Part shown: piece after piece, positions 46,610 through 58,978 of the stretch | Numbering within the stretch: position 1 is the first letter of the stretch | Layout of the letters: the number at the start of each line of letters is the position of its first letter | Assembly (NCBI RefSeq): GCF_001625215.2 | Contig: NC_030381.2 | Location: 15,649,131-15,713,130 of the forward strand | DNA: 64,000 nt | Direction of reading: 5' to 3' | From: Daucus carota subsp. sativus | Lineage: Eukaryota; Streptophyta; Magnoliopsida; Apiales; Apiaceae | The notes under the pieces: generated by a model | Told to the model about the DNA's origin: nothing | Seen by the model: the letters and a program-made list of their open reading frames with translations, nothing else | Databases searched by the model: none | Program-made: the position numbers and the translations under genes

Positions 46610-46645
46610 TTCTACCCCCCTTATAAGGATTCCGTCCTCGGAATC
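46400..46645 (-). repeat. 209-bp duplication of the PPT/LTR-start junction
   Basis: On the minus strand a palindromic GATTCCGAGGACGGAATC, a purine tract and a TGTAAT start occur twice, exactly 209 bp apart. The outer copy is the real junction (palindrome 46628-46645, LTR start 46609). The inner copy (palindrome 46419-46436, TGTAATGACCCGG from 46400) lies inside the LTR. The right LTR repeats this with the inner start at 52778. Confidence 0.85.
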
Positions 46646-47039
46646 CTCCGAAGAAACTAAAACGTACACACTTCGTAATATCATATCGTCATCCACCTTT
46701 GATTGATCTTGGCATACCTTTAACTTTAATGGAAAAGGAAAATCAAACTTTCGCGATTGTAAAATTCATTTCCCAAGAATCGATCTTTGGGAATTTTCGA
46801 ATAGAATAAGGTGTTTTCAAAATAGGTCACATTGAAATACAAGAGTGACTGGGAGATCAATACGATCAAATGAACTTAATGTTGCGTGTCCATATTAGAC
46901 ACTACTAAAGGTTGTTAACCTTCTTGTAATCACAACACACACAAGTGATGGCGTCCCATCCAACTCCTATCACACAGACAGGTATACCTTGTGTCCCCTA
47001 TACACAGGGTTGTTCATCCCAATCAGATGGAAAGAATCC

Positions 47040-47220
47040 AAGAAATCTCAAGGAGCATCAAGGAATGTTGAGGATTATCGAGGAATATATTAAGGAATAT
47101 TGAAAAGATATCAAGGAATATCAAAGAGTGTCAAAGAATATCAACGAATATTAAGGGATATCAAAGAATATGAAAGAATATCAAGGGATATCAAAGAATA
47201 TCAAATAATATCAAGGAATT
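47040..47220. repeat. Short-period GAATATCAA repeat in the LARD interior
   Basis: About 14 degenerate copies of a 10-13-bp unit of the type AAGGAATATC or AAAGAATATC in a row. Function unknown. It could be a minisatellite born inside the element. Confidence 0.8.
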
Positions 47221-48288
47221 CCACTGTCTCGTCATAAACACGCCTTTATCATACACCGATTCAATACCAACTCACACCAATAATCAATATCATTATCATC
47301 TTAGAATGTGAGAAATTGAAAATCTCATTTATCCAAATGATATCATAATAACTCACTGATGAAGAACATAATCAAAAGAATCTTTAGTTGAAGAGAGGTA
47401 TTGCCAAGGTCTTCTCAAATTCCCACTATGCTTTACGAAATCGTTATTCGATTCATGTCTTCCTTTCAACGTTCTCGATAGTCGATTGACGTTCGTTCGT
47501 AGCAGCCTCGTAAAATTCATAGTAGACGTTATCGTTCGTAATAAGTCTTGGCCTCCACTTCATCCCCATTATCTGTGAAGTCACTAGCAAAACACGTAAC
47601 ATATCATCGATTGTATGGATCGCCAACCTGTGGGTTATGGGCCCACCTCGATGTCGTTTAAAGTCCCGATTAACTTAAAGCGTCATCGCCGAGGACTAAC
47701 GTTCTAACTTACTCGCACACATCACCTCTAATAACTGGACTCAACTCCACATACTCTCTATCATGCACTTCTCATCTATCAACCTCTATCTACTAATCTC
47801 TCCTTCTAATTCAACACAACTCATATTCTACACTAACTCTTCATATCTTACTAAAACCATATACATCTTCCAAATATCTGACATGGTCAACATACTATGA
47901 ACCATGCATCTTTATCATTTTCAAATCAATACACTAGACCATTTTCAACTATGCAGTATAGTCAGAATACTCTGAACTCTGCATTTTCACCATTCTTAAC
48001 TCAATCATTCACTATCAAACTCTTCTATCTAGGTCTAATCTTGACCTTCCTCACAATTCAACATCTCAATGAGTCAACATACTAGAAATCATATGTCTAA
48101 CTTAGGAATCAAAATCTCTCTAACCTTATACACTCAACTTAATCATCTAACTAGATTCTATTCCTGTCACATCTCTAAACTATTCCCAGATAGTCTCACA
48201 ATACCTCTACATGAGGTCACACCACATTCTTCTCTAGAAAACCTATAACCATGATCTATATTCCAATTTCAAATACTTATAACCTGTC

Positions 48289-48302
48289 GCTCTGATACCA
48301 AC
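48289..48302 (-). other. LARD primer-binding site
   Basis: Minus strand GTTGGTATCAGAGC. TGGTATCAGAGC is complementary to the 3' end of plant initiator tRNA-Met and starts two bases after the right LTR, which fixes the element's orientation. Confidence 0.92.
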
Positions 48303-51300
48303 TGTGACAGTCCGAGAATCCGGGGGTCTGGATCCTGACGTCACCACACAAAAACCTTTTTAAAACACTTTGGAAACCTGTATATTTTTTTTTTGATAAT
48401 GGAAATTCAAATAATTTGAAAACAAAAAGATTTATTAAAAGATCTGAAAGAGAATATTAATCAAATGATTTCAAAACCTGAATTTCAAAACTTGAAAGCC
48501 ATAATAAAAGATTCGAAAGAGAACATTTGTACCCCCTAAAACAACAGGATCGCATCCAGGTTACAGTATTGAAATTAGAATCTACCACTATTATTACACA
48601 ACATCTCTTACCAAATCAGATCATCTTCGATAAGAAGAATCACTGTCAACTATTCCAGCTATGACTTGCACTTGAATCTATGTAGCACAGCTCTAGCTTG
48701 CACCAACCTCATCAACTTTCCTGAACACTCCTCGCCTAGCCTTAGCTTTACTCGCAATCATAGACTAGCCATTCATCTTTAATCCTTTCTGAAATGGTTA
48801 AGAAAGGAATAGCAAGAGTGAGCAACAATGCTCAGCAAGTAATAATAAACAATAACAATAGTGAATCAATATGATAGTAGTTCAAAGGCTCAAGATACTT
48901 TAGTAAAAGATTCGACATAAATTCATAAGATTAAGGTATTGTATAGAATGATTCACAATACCTTGCAACAATGGAATACTGGAGTAATTCAATCTTTCCA
49001 AGAGAATTATTGAATTGGACTATCACATTTTAATTAAAACAAAGGTTAGGATGCTGATCAGTCATACCTAACCCCGAGCAGGCCCCGCCATGCTCTGTCA
49101 CTGGATCCAAGGCACTCATTGGCCTAACATGACCACTCATCTGGTCTGACCACTCATTTGGTCCACAAAATTTTATAAAAACAATAATCCAATTCTATAA
49201 TTCAATTCAACAGGTCAGTGTAAATCAACAGAACATCCTCATAAATATCATCAACAACAGATTAATTTCAAATCAAACTTGGATAATAATCTATCCATAA
49301 ATCATGATCCATCATTTCATAAATCACAGTTCAGGAAATCCTCAACTATTCAGTATCCTCCATTATCGGCTAAGCAACTGAATTTAGCCTGATAAACCAG
49401 CATGACAATGGCGGGTTGAATAATCAAGAAGATCCCAATTCATTCAAAGCTCTAACTATCACTGAGCAACACATGCTTCAATGACAATCTGAACTTCGAA
49501 TTGATTTATAAAGCTGGAATTCTTTAGAAACTTGAGGATTGAAAAGAATGGATCAGAATACTCGCACTTTTAAATATAGCACAGAAAGGTATGAATATTT
49601 GAAACATATACCAAAGGAATGGATCAGAATATTTTCAATATATCCAAGAGAAGGATTTAGGATACTTGCCTTAAATCTGACTCCAGTCTCACATCTCTAT
49701 CTCATCTTTCCACTTTCACAATCTATCCATATCATAATTTCTAGACCATCTCTAGCCGTACTCTATTCGCCACATCGCTTCGCTTACTCGATTCATCCCT
49801 TATTCGCCTTGCAATACCATTTCGACTTCCTGACGTCTTCGAGCGTACAAGTCTCGTCCAAATACTTTACGAGAATAAGATAATACTATAGTCACTAAAC
49901 AATATATCGCATATACATATCACGTATACCGATACCCACTTATATATCCCTTTAAACTTATCAGATACCATGTAACACGTAAGCATGCTTTGACTTTAAC
50001 ATATAGTCAATCATATTCCACATAACATATCACCAATCAATTATCCTATAAATCCTTATCGAAAATCCGACATCGTCTCGTCTATGTATAAGACTATCCA
50101 CCTGTTATCCTATCTCAATCATTAATCAACCAACAAAATCCAATAACTATAATCCATATATTCTTATCCAATATCAATCATACGAATCATTTATCACTTC
50201 ACAATATCAAAACTAACACGTACTTCACATAATCATCACTTGATAGCACTTAGATCACATATTATCACATTATGCATACTTATCAACAATTATTCACCTT
50301 ATAGACTCAGCCATATAGTCACATCATATTAAAATAGACGTTATAAACTTCTGTCTCTCTTTCGTTTCACTTGATTCCGACTTACGGATCAAAAGTTATG
50401 CTCAAAATAGTTTTCTCACTCTCCTATCGGCACATAACACATCCAACCAATAGCAGACAACACACAACACATAAGGTTTCCCATCCCAATTGATATTAAA
50501 TCAAGTCTTGGGTTAAAAATGATTTTTCGGCAATTTTCTGGAATTTTTAAACATTTCTCGGAATTAAAATCGATAAAAGAATCACTTTCGGATAAATAAT
50601 CAAGTCCCACATACTTGAAATTGAACTTGAAATCATTCATAAACAATTATCGAGCCTTGAAAATAATTTGGAAAAATATTTTAAAGCTCGAAACTATTTT
50701 TCAGAATTTTTAAATCAAAACGGATTAATTAAATCCAATTAATTAATCAATTAAAATCAATTAATAATTAATTAAAATAATTAATCAATTAATATTTAAA
50801 TTAATTGACCAATTAAAATAATTAATTACTAATTAAAATTAATTAACAAACTAATTTAGATTTATTTTTGAATAAAGAAATAATTAAAAACTATATTTGA
50901 AATTCAAAATAATTAAATAAAACAATTTTAGAAAATTAAATCAAAAGGTTTATTTTGTAAGTTTTTAAAACTTTCTGGCAAGGGTGTAAAGTGTAACTTA
51001 TAAAAGTGTCAGGGGTCAATTTGCCAGAAAAGAAACTAGAGTACAAAATCTTCACCACCTCCAAAAGTTTGGGGGCTAAACGGCATTTTCGCCGTCGCCG
51101 CCCCCAGACTCGCCGCCGGCGAGTCGCCGGTGTTGCCACCGCGCCCAGAACTCAGCAAACAACTCCAGATTTATTAAATAGCATCCCAGGAACTCGTATA
51201 TGGTCTCGGATTTCAAAACAAATCATTAATCAAGCCAGAAAATTAGATCAAAGCTAAGAACGCCGCCGGAGTTTAAATATCCGGCAAGCTCGCTACGGCT

Positions 51301-52987
51301 TCCTCCGCACAATCCAAACATACCAATCAACTCTACACATCCCAATGAACATATTCCAAGCCTCAAAACTCACCCAGACTTAACCGAACTCAGAAATCGA
51401 ATTTTCAATTAAAAGCTTCAAGAACACACGAAGAAAACTCAAGAACATACAATCCCGGAATCAAACTAACCTTTACATATGATTCCGAACTCCAAATTCA
51501 ACATATAATATATCAAAACGACGAGAAAACCATGCTCTACATCATAGAATCATCAAAACGATCAAACAAGATCCATTACGAAAATTCATCAATTAAAATC
51601 AAATAATTCGAATTTTATAAAAATAATGTAAAATCACCTGATACATCTGCACTGTTATGGTCGATTAATCTATATTCTACGCGTCGAGAGCTTCGTTTTG
51701 ACTATTCATACGCCTCCATCGGATTCCAATAACGCCTTCAAATCTTCGTTTGATTATGAAGAACACGAAGAACACCGCTCGGTTTCTCCCGGTATTCGTG
51801 CAGAGAAACTGGTGAAATGATTTTTCGGGTGAAATAAAGCTATAGAAAGGTCTATTTATATTTACGAATAATTGGTACCCCTTTGGATCGTATATGACAT
51901 GAAAATACGTATTTAATAGCTTTATATTAATAAAGCGGGGTCCAATCAGTACCGGTTTTCGAGATAATCATCAAAACGGGGCATTTTAAATCAATCATTG
52001 GTCTGCGGGTCCCATTTGCACGTATTTCGATAAAAAGTAATATAATAATCAAAATATCTGACTTTCACGTATATCGAGACAAACAAGATAATTATCAACA
52101 ATTAAAATACCCGAAAAACTCCGCCGGACCGACTCCGGGGAAAACCGTACTCCGGATCAAAAAAGTCAAAACACGAAAAATGTCCGGAATATTCAAATTA
52201 AGCTAAATGTGAGTTTTGTTGAAACTTTCGGGAAGAAAAATCGCTACACCGTTACGAGTGAACGGTTTTCGAATAATCAAATAATTAATAAATAAATATA
52301 AATATACGCAATTTAAATCCGTAAATCGATTATAAAATCATATAACATCACATAAATCGATATGAAAATACCCAAATAAACTATATTTCATTCTGAGCAT
52401 ATAGAAATTGAAATCTCTCAAATACGAACACATATGAGCAGTCAACCCAATAAACCAGATAATACAGAATTCACAAAAATTCATATATTAATCATATAAT
52501 ATTAATAATTAATCATAACTAATTAACAAACAAATTCACCAATACCACTTAATCACATAACACATATATTCACATAATATTCATACAGAATTTTCAAAAC
52601 AATATATGAAAATCAGTTTTGAAAATACAATTATTAATCAATAACACAATAACCCGGGGTTTAAATATAAAATTTTGAAAACTCATTAAATTGGAATAAA
52701 TATTAAATCTTATTCCTTTCTTTGAAGAAAATCACTTTCATAATATTAAATAAATTTTAAAAAATCCGGGTCATTACAATCTACCCTCCTTATAGGGATT
52801 CCGTCCTCGGAATCAAAGAAAGAAGGAGGACGCAAAATCTGTAAAATCCATATTAATCCACAAAACAAGTATAATCACATACAACTATTCACATAATCAC
52901 ATCAATATTCAACTAGAGACAACAATAATATCTAGACAAATAGATTTATAATAATAAAATCTGAATTTAATAATATGGGATATTACA
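48303..52987 (-). repeat. LARD 5' LTR
   Basis: Near-identical to 41924-46609. Differences seen include CTGTAGC/ATGTAGC, GATAGAAG/GATAGTAG, CCTGCTAA/CCTGATAA, TACACGTC/TACAAGTC, ATCCTTTA/ATACTTTA, TATCGGAT/TATCAGAT and CAAACATT/CAATCATT (left/right LTR), plus one T in a T run. Confidence 0.93.
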
Positions 52988-52992
52988 CTTGG
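52988..52992. repeat. Target duplication CTTGG, right copy
   Basis: Matches 41919-41923. Removing the LARD and one copy rejoins the Sirevirus reverse transcriptase frame. Confidence 0.92.
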
Positions 52993-55116
52993 TGACTGCT
53001 TGAGTCCATAGACAGCTTTGAATAGGAAGTATACAAAATCAGCAAACTCTAGATTTTCAAAGCCAGGGGCTGTTCCAGATATACTTCTTCTTCCAGCTTT
53101 CCATTCAGAAATGCACTTTTCACATCCATCTGATAAACTTTGAAGTTGGAGTGTGCAGCAAATGCAAGAAATATTCTAATGGCTTCAAGATGAGCAACTG
53201 GAGCATAGGTTTCATCTTAATCAATTCCTTCTTCCTGAGAATAACCTTTTGCAACCAGTCTGGCTTTGTTCCTCACAACAATGCCATCACCATCTAACTT
53301 TTTCCGATAGACCCATCTAGTTCCAATTGTAGATTTACCTTTAGGCCTTGGAACCAGGGCCCAGACTTCTTGTCTCTCAAATTGATTGAGTTCTTCTTGC
53401 ATGGCAAGAACCCAATCAGGATCAGCAAGTGCTTCATCCACTTTCTTTGGTTCTAATTGTGATTGAAAACCAGAGAATAGACATTCATTTGTCGTAGCAC
53501 TTCTAGTCCTTACACCAACATCATGATCACCAATAATCAGATCAAAGGGATGATCTCTGCTCCAAATCCTTTCCCTTGAAAGTTGTGTCCTTGATGATTG
53601 AGCAGTGTTATCATCAAGCTGATGTGTATGACTAGTTGATCCACCAGCTCCCCCTGAGTTGCTGCCAGGATGACTTGTTGATCCACCACTAGCATCAGTG
53701 GAATCTCCAACATTATTGCCATTTCCTCCACCATTGCCTGGATCATTATCATCATTGTTGTCATCACCTGTTGCAGCCTCAGGTGGCACATCATCATCTG
53801 AATCAGAATTTGGATAGTAGTCAAACTTCAGAGATTCAGATGGATTAGCAGATTGTAAACTTGGAAGTTTAGTGTCATCAAATGTAACATTGACACTAAC
53901 TTTCACTGACAGAGTATCAATTACAAAAACTCTATAGGCATTATTTGTATAACCAACAAAAATTGCTTCAGATGCCTTTCGCTCAAACTTGTTCAAGTTC
54001 TCTTCTCCATCCTTGAGAACATAACACTTGGCTCCAACGATATGAAGATGTTTGACATATGGTTTCTTGTTGTTATACAGATGAAATGGAGTTTTCATAT
54101 GATCTTTGTTGATCAAAGTTCTATTCTGGGTATAGCAGGCGGTAGTCACAGCTTCAGCCCAAAAGTACAGTAGAAGCTTTGCTTCAGCAATCATAGTCCT
54201 TGCAGCTTCAATCAGTGTACGATTCTTTCTTTCGACGACTCCATTCTGCTGTGGAGTCCTTGGTGCTGAATACTGCCTTCTAATTCCCTTTTCAGAGTAA
54301 TAGTTGATTAGGGTTTGATTTTTGAATTTCGTGCCATTGTCTGACCTTACAGCTTTCACTGGCGCACCCTTATCCAATTCAACTGACTTAATATGATCAA
54401 TCACTGTCATCGGGGTTTCATCCTTAGAAGCCAGGAAGTAAACCCAAGTAAATTTCGAGAAGTCATCCACAATGACCAAGGCATATCTTCCTCCATCAAT
54501 TGATGCAACATTCACGGGGCCAAACAAATCCATATGTAGTAAGTGAAGTGGATTTGTAATGGTATTGATGGTCTTGCCTTTGTGAGATGCTCTCTTCGCT
54601 TTTCCTTTCTGACAAGCTTCACACAGATCATCAGTTGAGAATTCCAGGGAAGGCAAACCTCTCACTAGATCTCTCTTGACTAGAGAGTTCATGGTTTTGA
54701 AGTTGAGATGTGAGAGCTTCTTATGCCATAACCAACTATCTTCAGCAGAGGCTTTGGCGTAGAAACAGTGAACTTCGTTTCCTTATGCCACATAGTGAAG
54801 GACGCTTATCCTTGATATGTTTGATGATACATATCTCCTTTTCAAAGTGAACATAATATCCTTTGTCACAAAACTGACTGACACTCAGGAGATTATGTTG
54901 AAGTCCCTCAACTATGGCAACATCCTCTATGATGATCCTTCCAACTTTGTACTTGCCATATCCAACAGTACGACCTTTGCTATTGTCAGCAAAAGTAACT
55001 GTCAGACCAGTTGTTTCTCTTATTTCTTCTAGCAGGGATCTTGTACCAGTCATGTGCATTGACGCTCCACTGTCAAGCACCCAAGCAACACGAACAACTC
55101 CACTGGCACCCTGCAA
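52993..55116 (-). pseudogene. Sirevirus pol, protease, integrase and start of reverse transcriptase
   Basis: The protease is seen at 55116-54742 (VLDSGASMHMTG). A frameshift leads into the integrase frame 54692-53217, with the zinc-finger end (LCEACQKGK) and catalytic acidic residues in LHMDLFGPV, VRSDNGTKF and QQNGVVERKNRTL. A low-complexity D/G/S linker follows, then the start of reverse transcriptase (WVLAMQEELNQF, VYRKKLDGDG). A TAA stop at 53217-53219 sits where family members have a tyrosine before DETYAPV. Reading continues beyond it to the LARD boundary at 52993. Stop and frameshifts make it inactive. Confidence 0.85.
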
Positions 55117-55179
55117 AAGACAACTTGATTAAACTTTCTTTGGGACCCACACTTGATTGGGTCCAGCAAACTTAAAGAA

Positions 55180-56568
55180 TTAATTTCTATCAGGTAATAC
55201 AACAGAGCCTCTTGGACTGATACTTGGTTCACTCTTGACTGAACTTACTTCCTTAACAATAGCCTTATAAACCTTGGTTTTAGGCTTTGGAACATAAGTC
55301 TGCTTCCTAACACGAGAAGGACTAGCAGTCTTTAATCTAGCATGCTTATTGTTTGTGTGTTGCCTAGTTGATGTGTTTTCATTTTTAGCATGCAAATTTC
55401 TAAAATAAGCAGACATCATATTGAAAGCACAAGTCATGCAATTATCAACACCACAAAATTTATGACATGCATCAAAAACAGAAAAAACAGGAATAGCAGT
55501 CACAGTAGTAGGAACATCAATAGATTCTACTCTAACCTTGTTAACAGATTTAAAGTTCTCAGTAAAATGACATCTATTGTTCTTGTTCTTACTATTCAAA
55601 AAATTATTAGGCTTGTTGAATTTAGTTCTCTCAGAGTTGACACCTAAACCAGCTTTAGGCAACCTAACATTGCCTTTCACTTTGATTGGTTTCAGTGATG
55701 TTAGGATCTCATCTCTCTTCTCATTATTCTCTTTCATTTTAAGGTCTTCCTGTTTGAGTTCATATTTAATGACAACAGGAGTTTCAAACAGAGGTTCAGC
55801 TTCTGAGGATTTGAACAATGGTTGAGGGGAATTCTTCAAAACAAAAGGAATTCCTCTCTCCTCAGAACTCTTCTTAAAGGGAGTAATGTTACTAGCCTTA
55901 CCTACAGATTTGTTATAGTCAAAACCTATTCCAACAGTTCTCTTGATCTCTTGTTTATCATTAAGCTCTTTGACTATAGTGGAGGCATCCTTAAAGGCTT
56001 TACATTTCACTTTCTCTTCGTCTAGCTGAAGTCTTAAAGCAATCTCACCTTTCTCTAGAACTCTGACTTTAGCAACTTGTAATCCTAAATCCATAGTCAG
56101 TTGTTCAATTTTAGGTTTCAATACGTTCATCTCATTCATCTTATAAGCATGAATATCTAAGACTAACATATCAATTTTAAGATTGGCAGCTTTGAACTTT
56201 TTAATAGCATCATCTCTTTCTAGTCCTAATTGCATAAAAAGTTTAGGGCATGTAGGATCTACCTGAAAGTTTCCAGCAGGAGGAGGTGAAGATGATCCAG
56301 CATTAGCCATTAGAGCAACATTCCCAATCTGCTCTTCTTCATCACTGTCTGCATCATCCCAGCTTTTCCCTTCTGCTAGATAAGACTTGCTCTTGAAGTT
56401 TTGACTTCCAGAAGTACCCTGATGTTTCCTCACTAATGCATCATACTTCTGCTTCAGCTCGTCGTAGGAATCTTTTCTATTTCCTTGAACCTTGGGCTGT
56501 TTGCATTCAGTTGCAAAGTGTCCCGGTTCACCACAGTTAAAGCATTTGAACTTGCTTCTGTCCACCAT
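55180..56568 (-). pseudogene. Sirevirus gag C-terminal part with CCHC zinc knuckle
   Basis: The zinc knuckle CFNCGEPGHFATEC lies near the start of the frame. A long lysine-rich, coiled-coil-like segment (about residues 115-200) and a basic tail follow. Nucleocapsid knuckles bind the element RNA. The long extension after the knuckle is usual for Sirevirus gag. It is disconnected from the N-terminal gag frame by stops in 56569-56853. Confidence 0.8.
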
Positions 56569-56853
56569 CCCAGTCTTGTATCCTCCTTTGCTCGTAGAAG
56601 ATGAATAACCTCCTTTTGAAACCTGTTGGCAGTAGGTTTGTACTTGTAGGAGGAGTTCTATATAAATCTCATGTTTCCAAATTTCTTGGAAAACAGTGAT
56701 AGAGATTGATCTTCTAACTATTTTAGCTCTTCCATTGTATAGAACTCATCATCACCACTGGAAGAAGCAGTCTGACCCATCTCAGGTACAACAAACTCCT
56801 GAGTGGTTTTAGAAGGAACAACAACATCCTTCTTTTCTTCCAGTGCAGGTGAT
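56569..56853 (-). other. Decayed gag linker
   Basis: Between the two gag frames. A residual coding frame (VVESPALEEKKDVVVPSK) is recognisable after a frameshift at about 56860, with at least two stops further on. Confidence 0.6.
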
Positions 56854-57528
56854 TCAACAACTTTGAACTTGCTCGAGTTCATAAGTTTTCAAAACTCCGT
56901 AGAGTCTTTCCAGAGAAATCTCATTCAGATCTCTACTTTCCCTGATAGCAGTGATTCTATGTTCCAGATGTTCAGGAAGGGTTAAGAGAAACTTCATGTT
57001 GACCTCTTTATTGTCATAGTATTTCCCATTCAGATTTAAATTATTAATCAGATTATTAAGTCTGATAAATACTTCTGAAATCCTTTCTCTGGGATTGGAA
57101 CCAAACTGTTCATACTGAGCCATCAGTATCTCTTTCTTGTTCTCCCTAACTTCTTCTGAGCCTTCGTTTATGGTTTCTAGAGTGTCCCAGATTTGATTTG
57201 CGTTTGTACAATTAACAACAGCATTGTACATGACAGGATCTAAGGATTCAACTAAGATCAGTTGAAGAGCATCATCTAGGTTCATTTGTTCACTCTCTTC
57301 ATCTGTGTACTCATGAAGTTCTTTCGGAACAGTTTTATGAGGCATTAATACACCATCCTCTTCGTGTGCTATTATCAGCTTCAGCGGAGTAGAAACACCC
57401 TTGTTTAATATCCCGATATATTTTCTGTTCGCAGTGCGGAAGAATAGTAACATGTGCCTCTTCCATAGGCCAAAGTGTTCTTTGCTGAACGGTGGGATTT
57501 TAATGCTACTAATCTTTTGTGTACTCAT
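56854..57528 (-). pseudogene. Sirevirus gag N-terminal (capsid) part
   Basis: Starts at a good ATG at 57528 (MSTQKISSIKIPPFSKEHF) and runs 224 codons. It has the copia-type gag pattern FGLWKRHMLLFF, then LILVESLDPVMYNAVVNC, ANQIWDTLE and FIRLNNLINNL. This domain assembles virus-like particles in the cytoplasm. It ends prematurely at 56854 by frameshift. Confidence 0.82.
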
Positions 57529-57653
57529 ATTTAAGGATTTGAAGTGAATAGTGTTTGGATGAGATTTGGATTTTTGAAAGAAAAATATTTTAAATCAAAA
57601 TTAATTTTTGGAGTAATATTAATTCGAATAAAAAATATTTGGACGTTACAGAG
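57529..57653 (-). other. Sirevirus leader fragment
   Basis: 125 bp upstream of gag, AT-rich, ending at the Athila boundary. No primer-binding site is seen, in line with the leader being cut by the Athila insertion. CAGAG at 57649-57653 is the predicted target duplication. Confidence 0.5.
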
Positions 57654-58978
57654 TGTGTATAGGATCTTGTTCGCACAAAATCACGCAAGTGTACGTGGTC
57701 ACAAGTAATATAGAATATAATTCAAGTTCGTTCCCACAGAGACTGGTGTATTCAAGAAATATGCACTTATGCACCAATGTATGATTATTATTCAATGCTT
57801 AGACAAATATCCAATTGGGTTTTGGTTTTCTACTTAACTAATTCGATTTGAATTATGAAACTAAGAATTATAAACTAAGAGAATAACGATTTACTAATGA
57901 GAATAAAACATGGGATTCAAGCTTCATTAACAATTTCAATCAGAGTTCTACCTTTATTCAATTGTAATGGTTGATAACTAATCAGATAACACGAGACTGA
58001 TACACGCTAACTGTCGTTATACGTGCACCATACTGCTACACATCCACAATTAAGATGGAAAGTAAACAGACACCAATTATGCTTAGACCCTATATGTCTA
58101 TAGAATTTGAAAACATAATGGTTGAAGAGCAAGTTATCTATCAAGATTACATAGGGCGATGCAAGATGGGTAAAATCACATCACAAGTCATGTTATCGAA
58201 CACGAAACCTATGCTCGCATGGCAAGTTCTAAATCAATATATTCACTGTCGCTTCAATAAAGATTAACAAGCAATCTTAGATGTTAGCTACGCATCCAAG
58301 ACGAATAAGCACAACCAATACGAGGAAATCAAACCATCACATATGAACAAGGCAATTTAACTACTGAAATTCATTGATAAATCCGCTAAAATCCCATGAC
58401 AATGATTAGTTCATAATCGAACTTCTCATCATCATGGGTTCGAATGTAAACATGGTACTGAATAGGAAAAACAAAATCAAAGTATGAGAATAAGAGTTAA
58501 GAAACAAATCCGAAACGAGCATCCAAGTTACGCCTACTTCGAAGAATTACAAAAGTAAAAGTTATGAAATTCGATCTTTATCTTCTCCGTAGCCGTCACG
58601 TGCTCCTTGGAATGAATCTAGGTTATGTGTTTAGTCCCCCAAAGCCTTTCTTAAACTTCCCCAGCGATCGGGCCTTGAAACGGATCAGAAACGGGCAAAC
58701 GGGCTTAAATTCGCTGCCAGTTTGGTGCGGGTGCGCCAGATTTGGGGCGGGTGCCCCAATTCAGCAGCCCACTTCTTTGTCCATAACTTTTGACTCGTGC
58801 ATCCGATTGCTTCGCCGTTTTTTTCAATGAAAGCTATGAATCTCCTCTTCGTTCTCCTCCAAAGAAACCTACACAACATCAGACTAAAACATATCAAAAA
58901 CATCAAAAGCTTGAGGCCAGATCATCCATTTAAGTCAAAACGAAGGCTTCCAAGTGGATATAAAATCCACTTATCACA
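57654..58978 (-). repeat. Athila 3' LTR
   Basis: Minus strand starts TGTGATAAGTGGATTTTATA right after the polypurine tract (CCCCCAAACTT at 58979-58989 on plus) and ends CCTATACACA at 57654, so TGTG...CACA ends. Length 1,325 bp. The left edge could be two bases different. It contains a GC-rich GGGTGCGCC patch near 58724-58770. Confidence 0.75.

Larger units (their letters stand above)
46610..48302 (-). other. LARD internal region, non-coding
   Basis: 1,693 bp between the LTRs. It contains the polypurine tract at its left edge, a short-period repeat (47040-47220) and the tRNA-Met primer site at its right edge (48289-48302, two bases from the LTR). No retroviral-type domain was found in any frame. 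Confidence 0.85.
41924..52987 (-). mobile_element. LARD-like non-autonomous LTR retrotransposon (11.1 kb)
   Basis: Two near-identical LTRs of 4,686 and 4,685 bp enclose only 1,693 bp. Minus orientation is shown by a primer-binding site matching initiator tRNA-Met (TGGTATCAGAGC, plus coordinates 48289-48300) beside the right LTR and a polypurine tract (AAGGGGGG) beside the left LTR. Perfect CTTGG duplications flank it. No gag or pol is present, so it must be mobilised in trans. Such long-LTR, gene-free elements are termed LARDs. By eye I count seven base changes plus one T-run difference between LTRs, about 0.15%, so the insertion is very recent. The end sequences TGTAATA...TGTCACA and the PPT context resemble Tekay-type chromoviruses, an inferred parent. 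Confidence 0.93.
37515..57653 (-). mobile_element. Sirevirus-type Ty1/copia retrotransposon, nested and decayed
   Basis: Minus-oriented. From right to left it holds gag (57528-55180), protease, integrase, reverse transcriptase/RNase H (55116-40861), a spacer with hairpins, an extra envelope-like-position ORF (39543-38478) and a 3' LTR whose outer edge is TGTTAGGTCC at 37515. The extra 3' ORF and the RNase H tail ELGMLNMQ place it in the Sirevirus (SIRE/Maximus) lineage. The LARD-like element splits the reverse transcriptase. The Athila element enters the leader at 57654, so the 5' LTR and primer site lie beyond the window. Multiple stops and frameshifts show it is dead. CATTT (37510-37514) is the candidate target duplication. 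Confidence 0.82.

Noticed and set aside
47036..47220. CRISPR-like spaced repeats
   Set aside because: Unit is only 10-13 bp, degenerate and without unique spacers, and this is plant nuclear DNA.
41924..52987. Two independent tandem LTR elements or an assembly duplication
   Set aside because: One primer site, one polypurine tract, unequal flanks and matching CTTGG duplications show a single element. Scattered base differences between LTRs argue against a copied contig.
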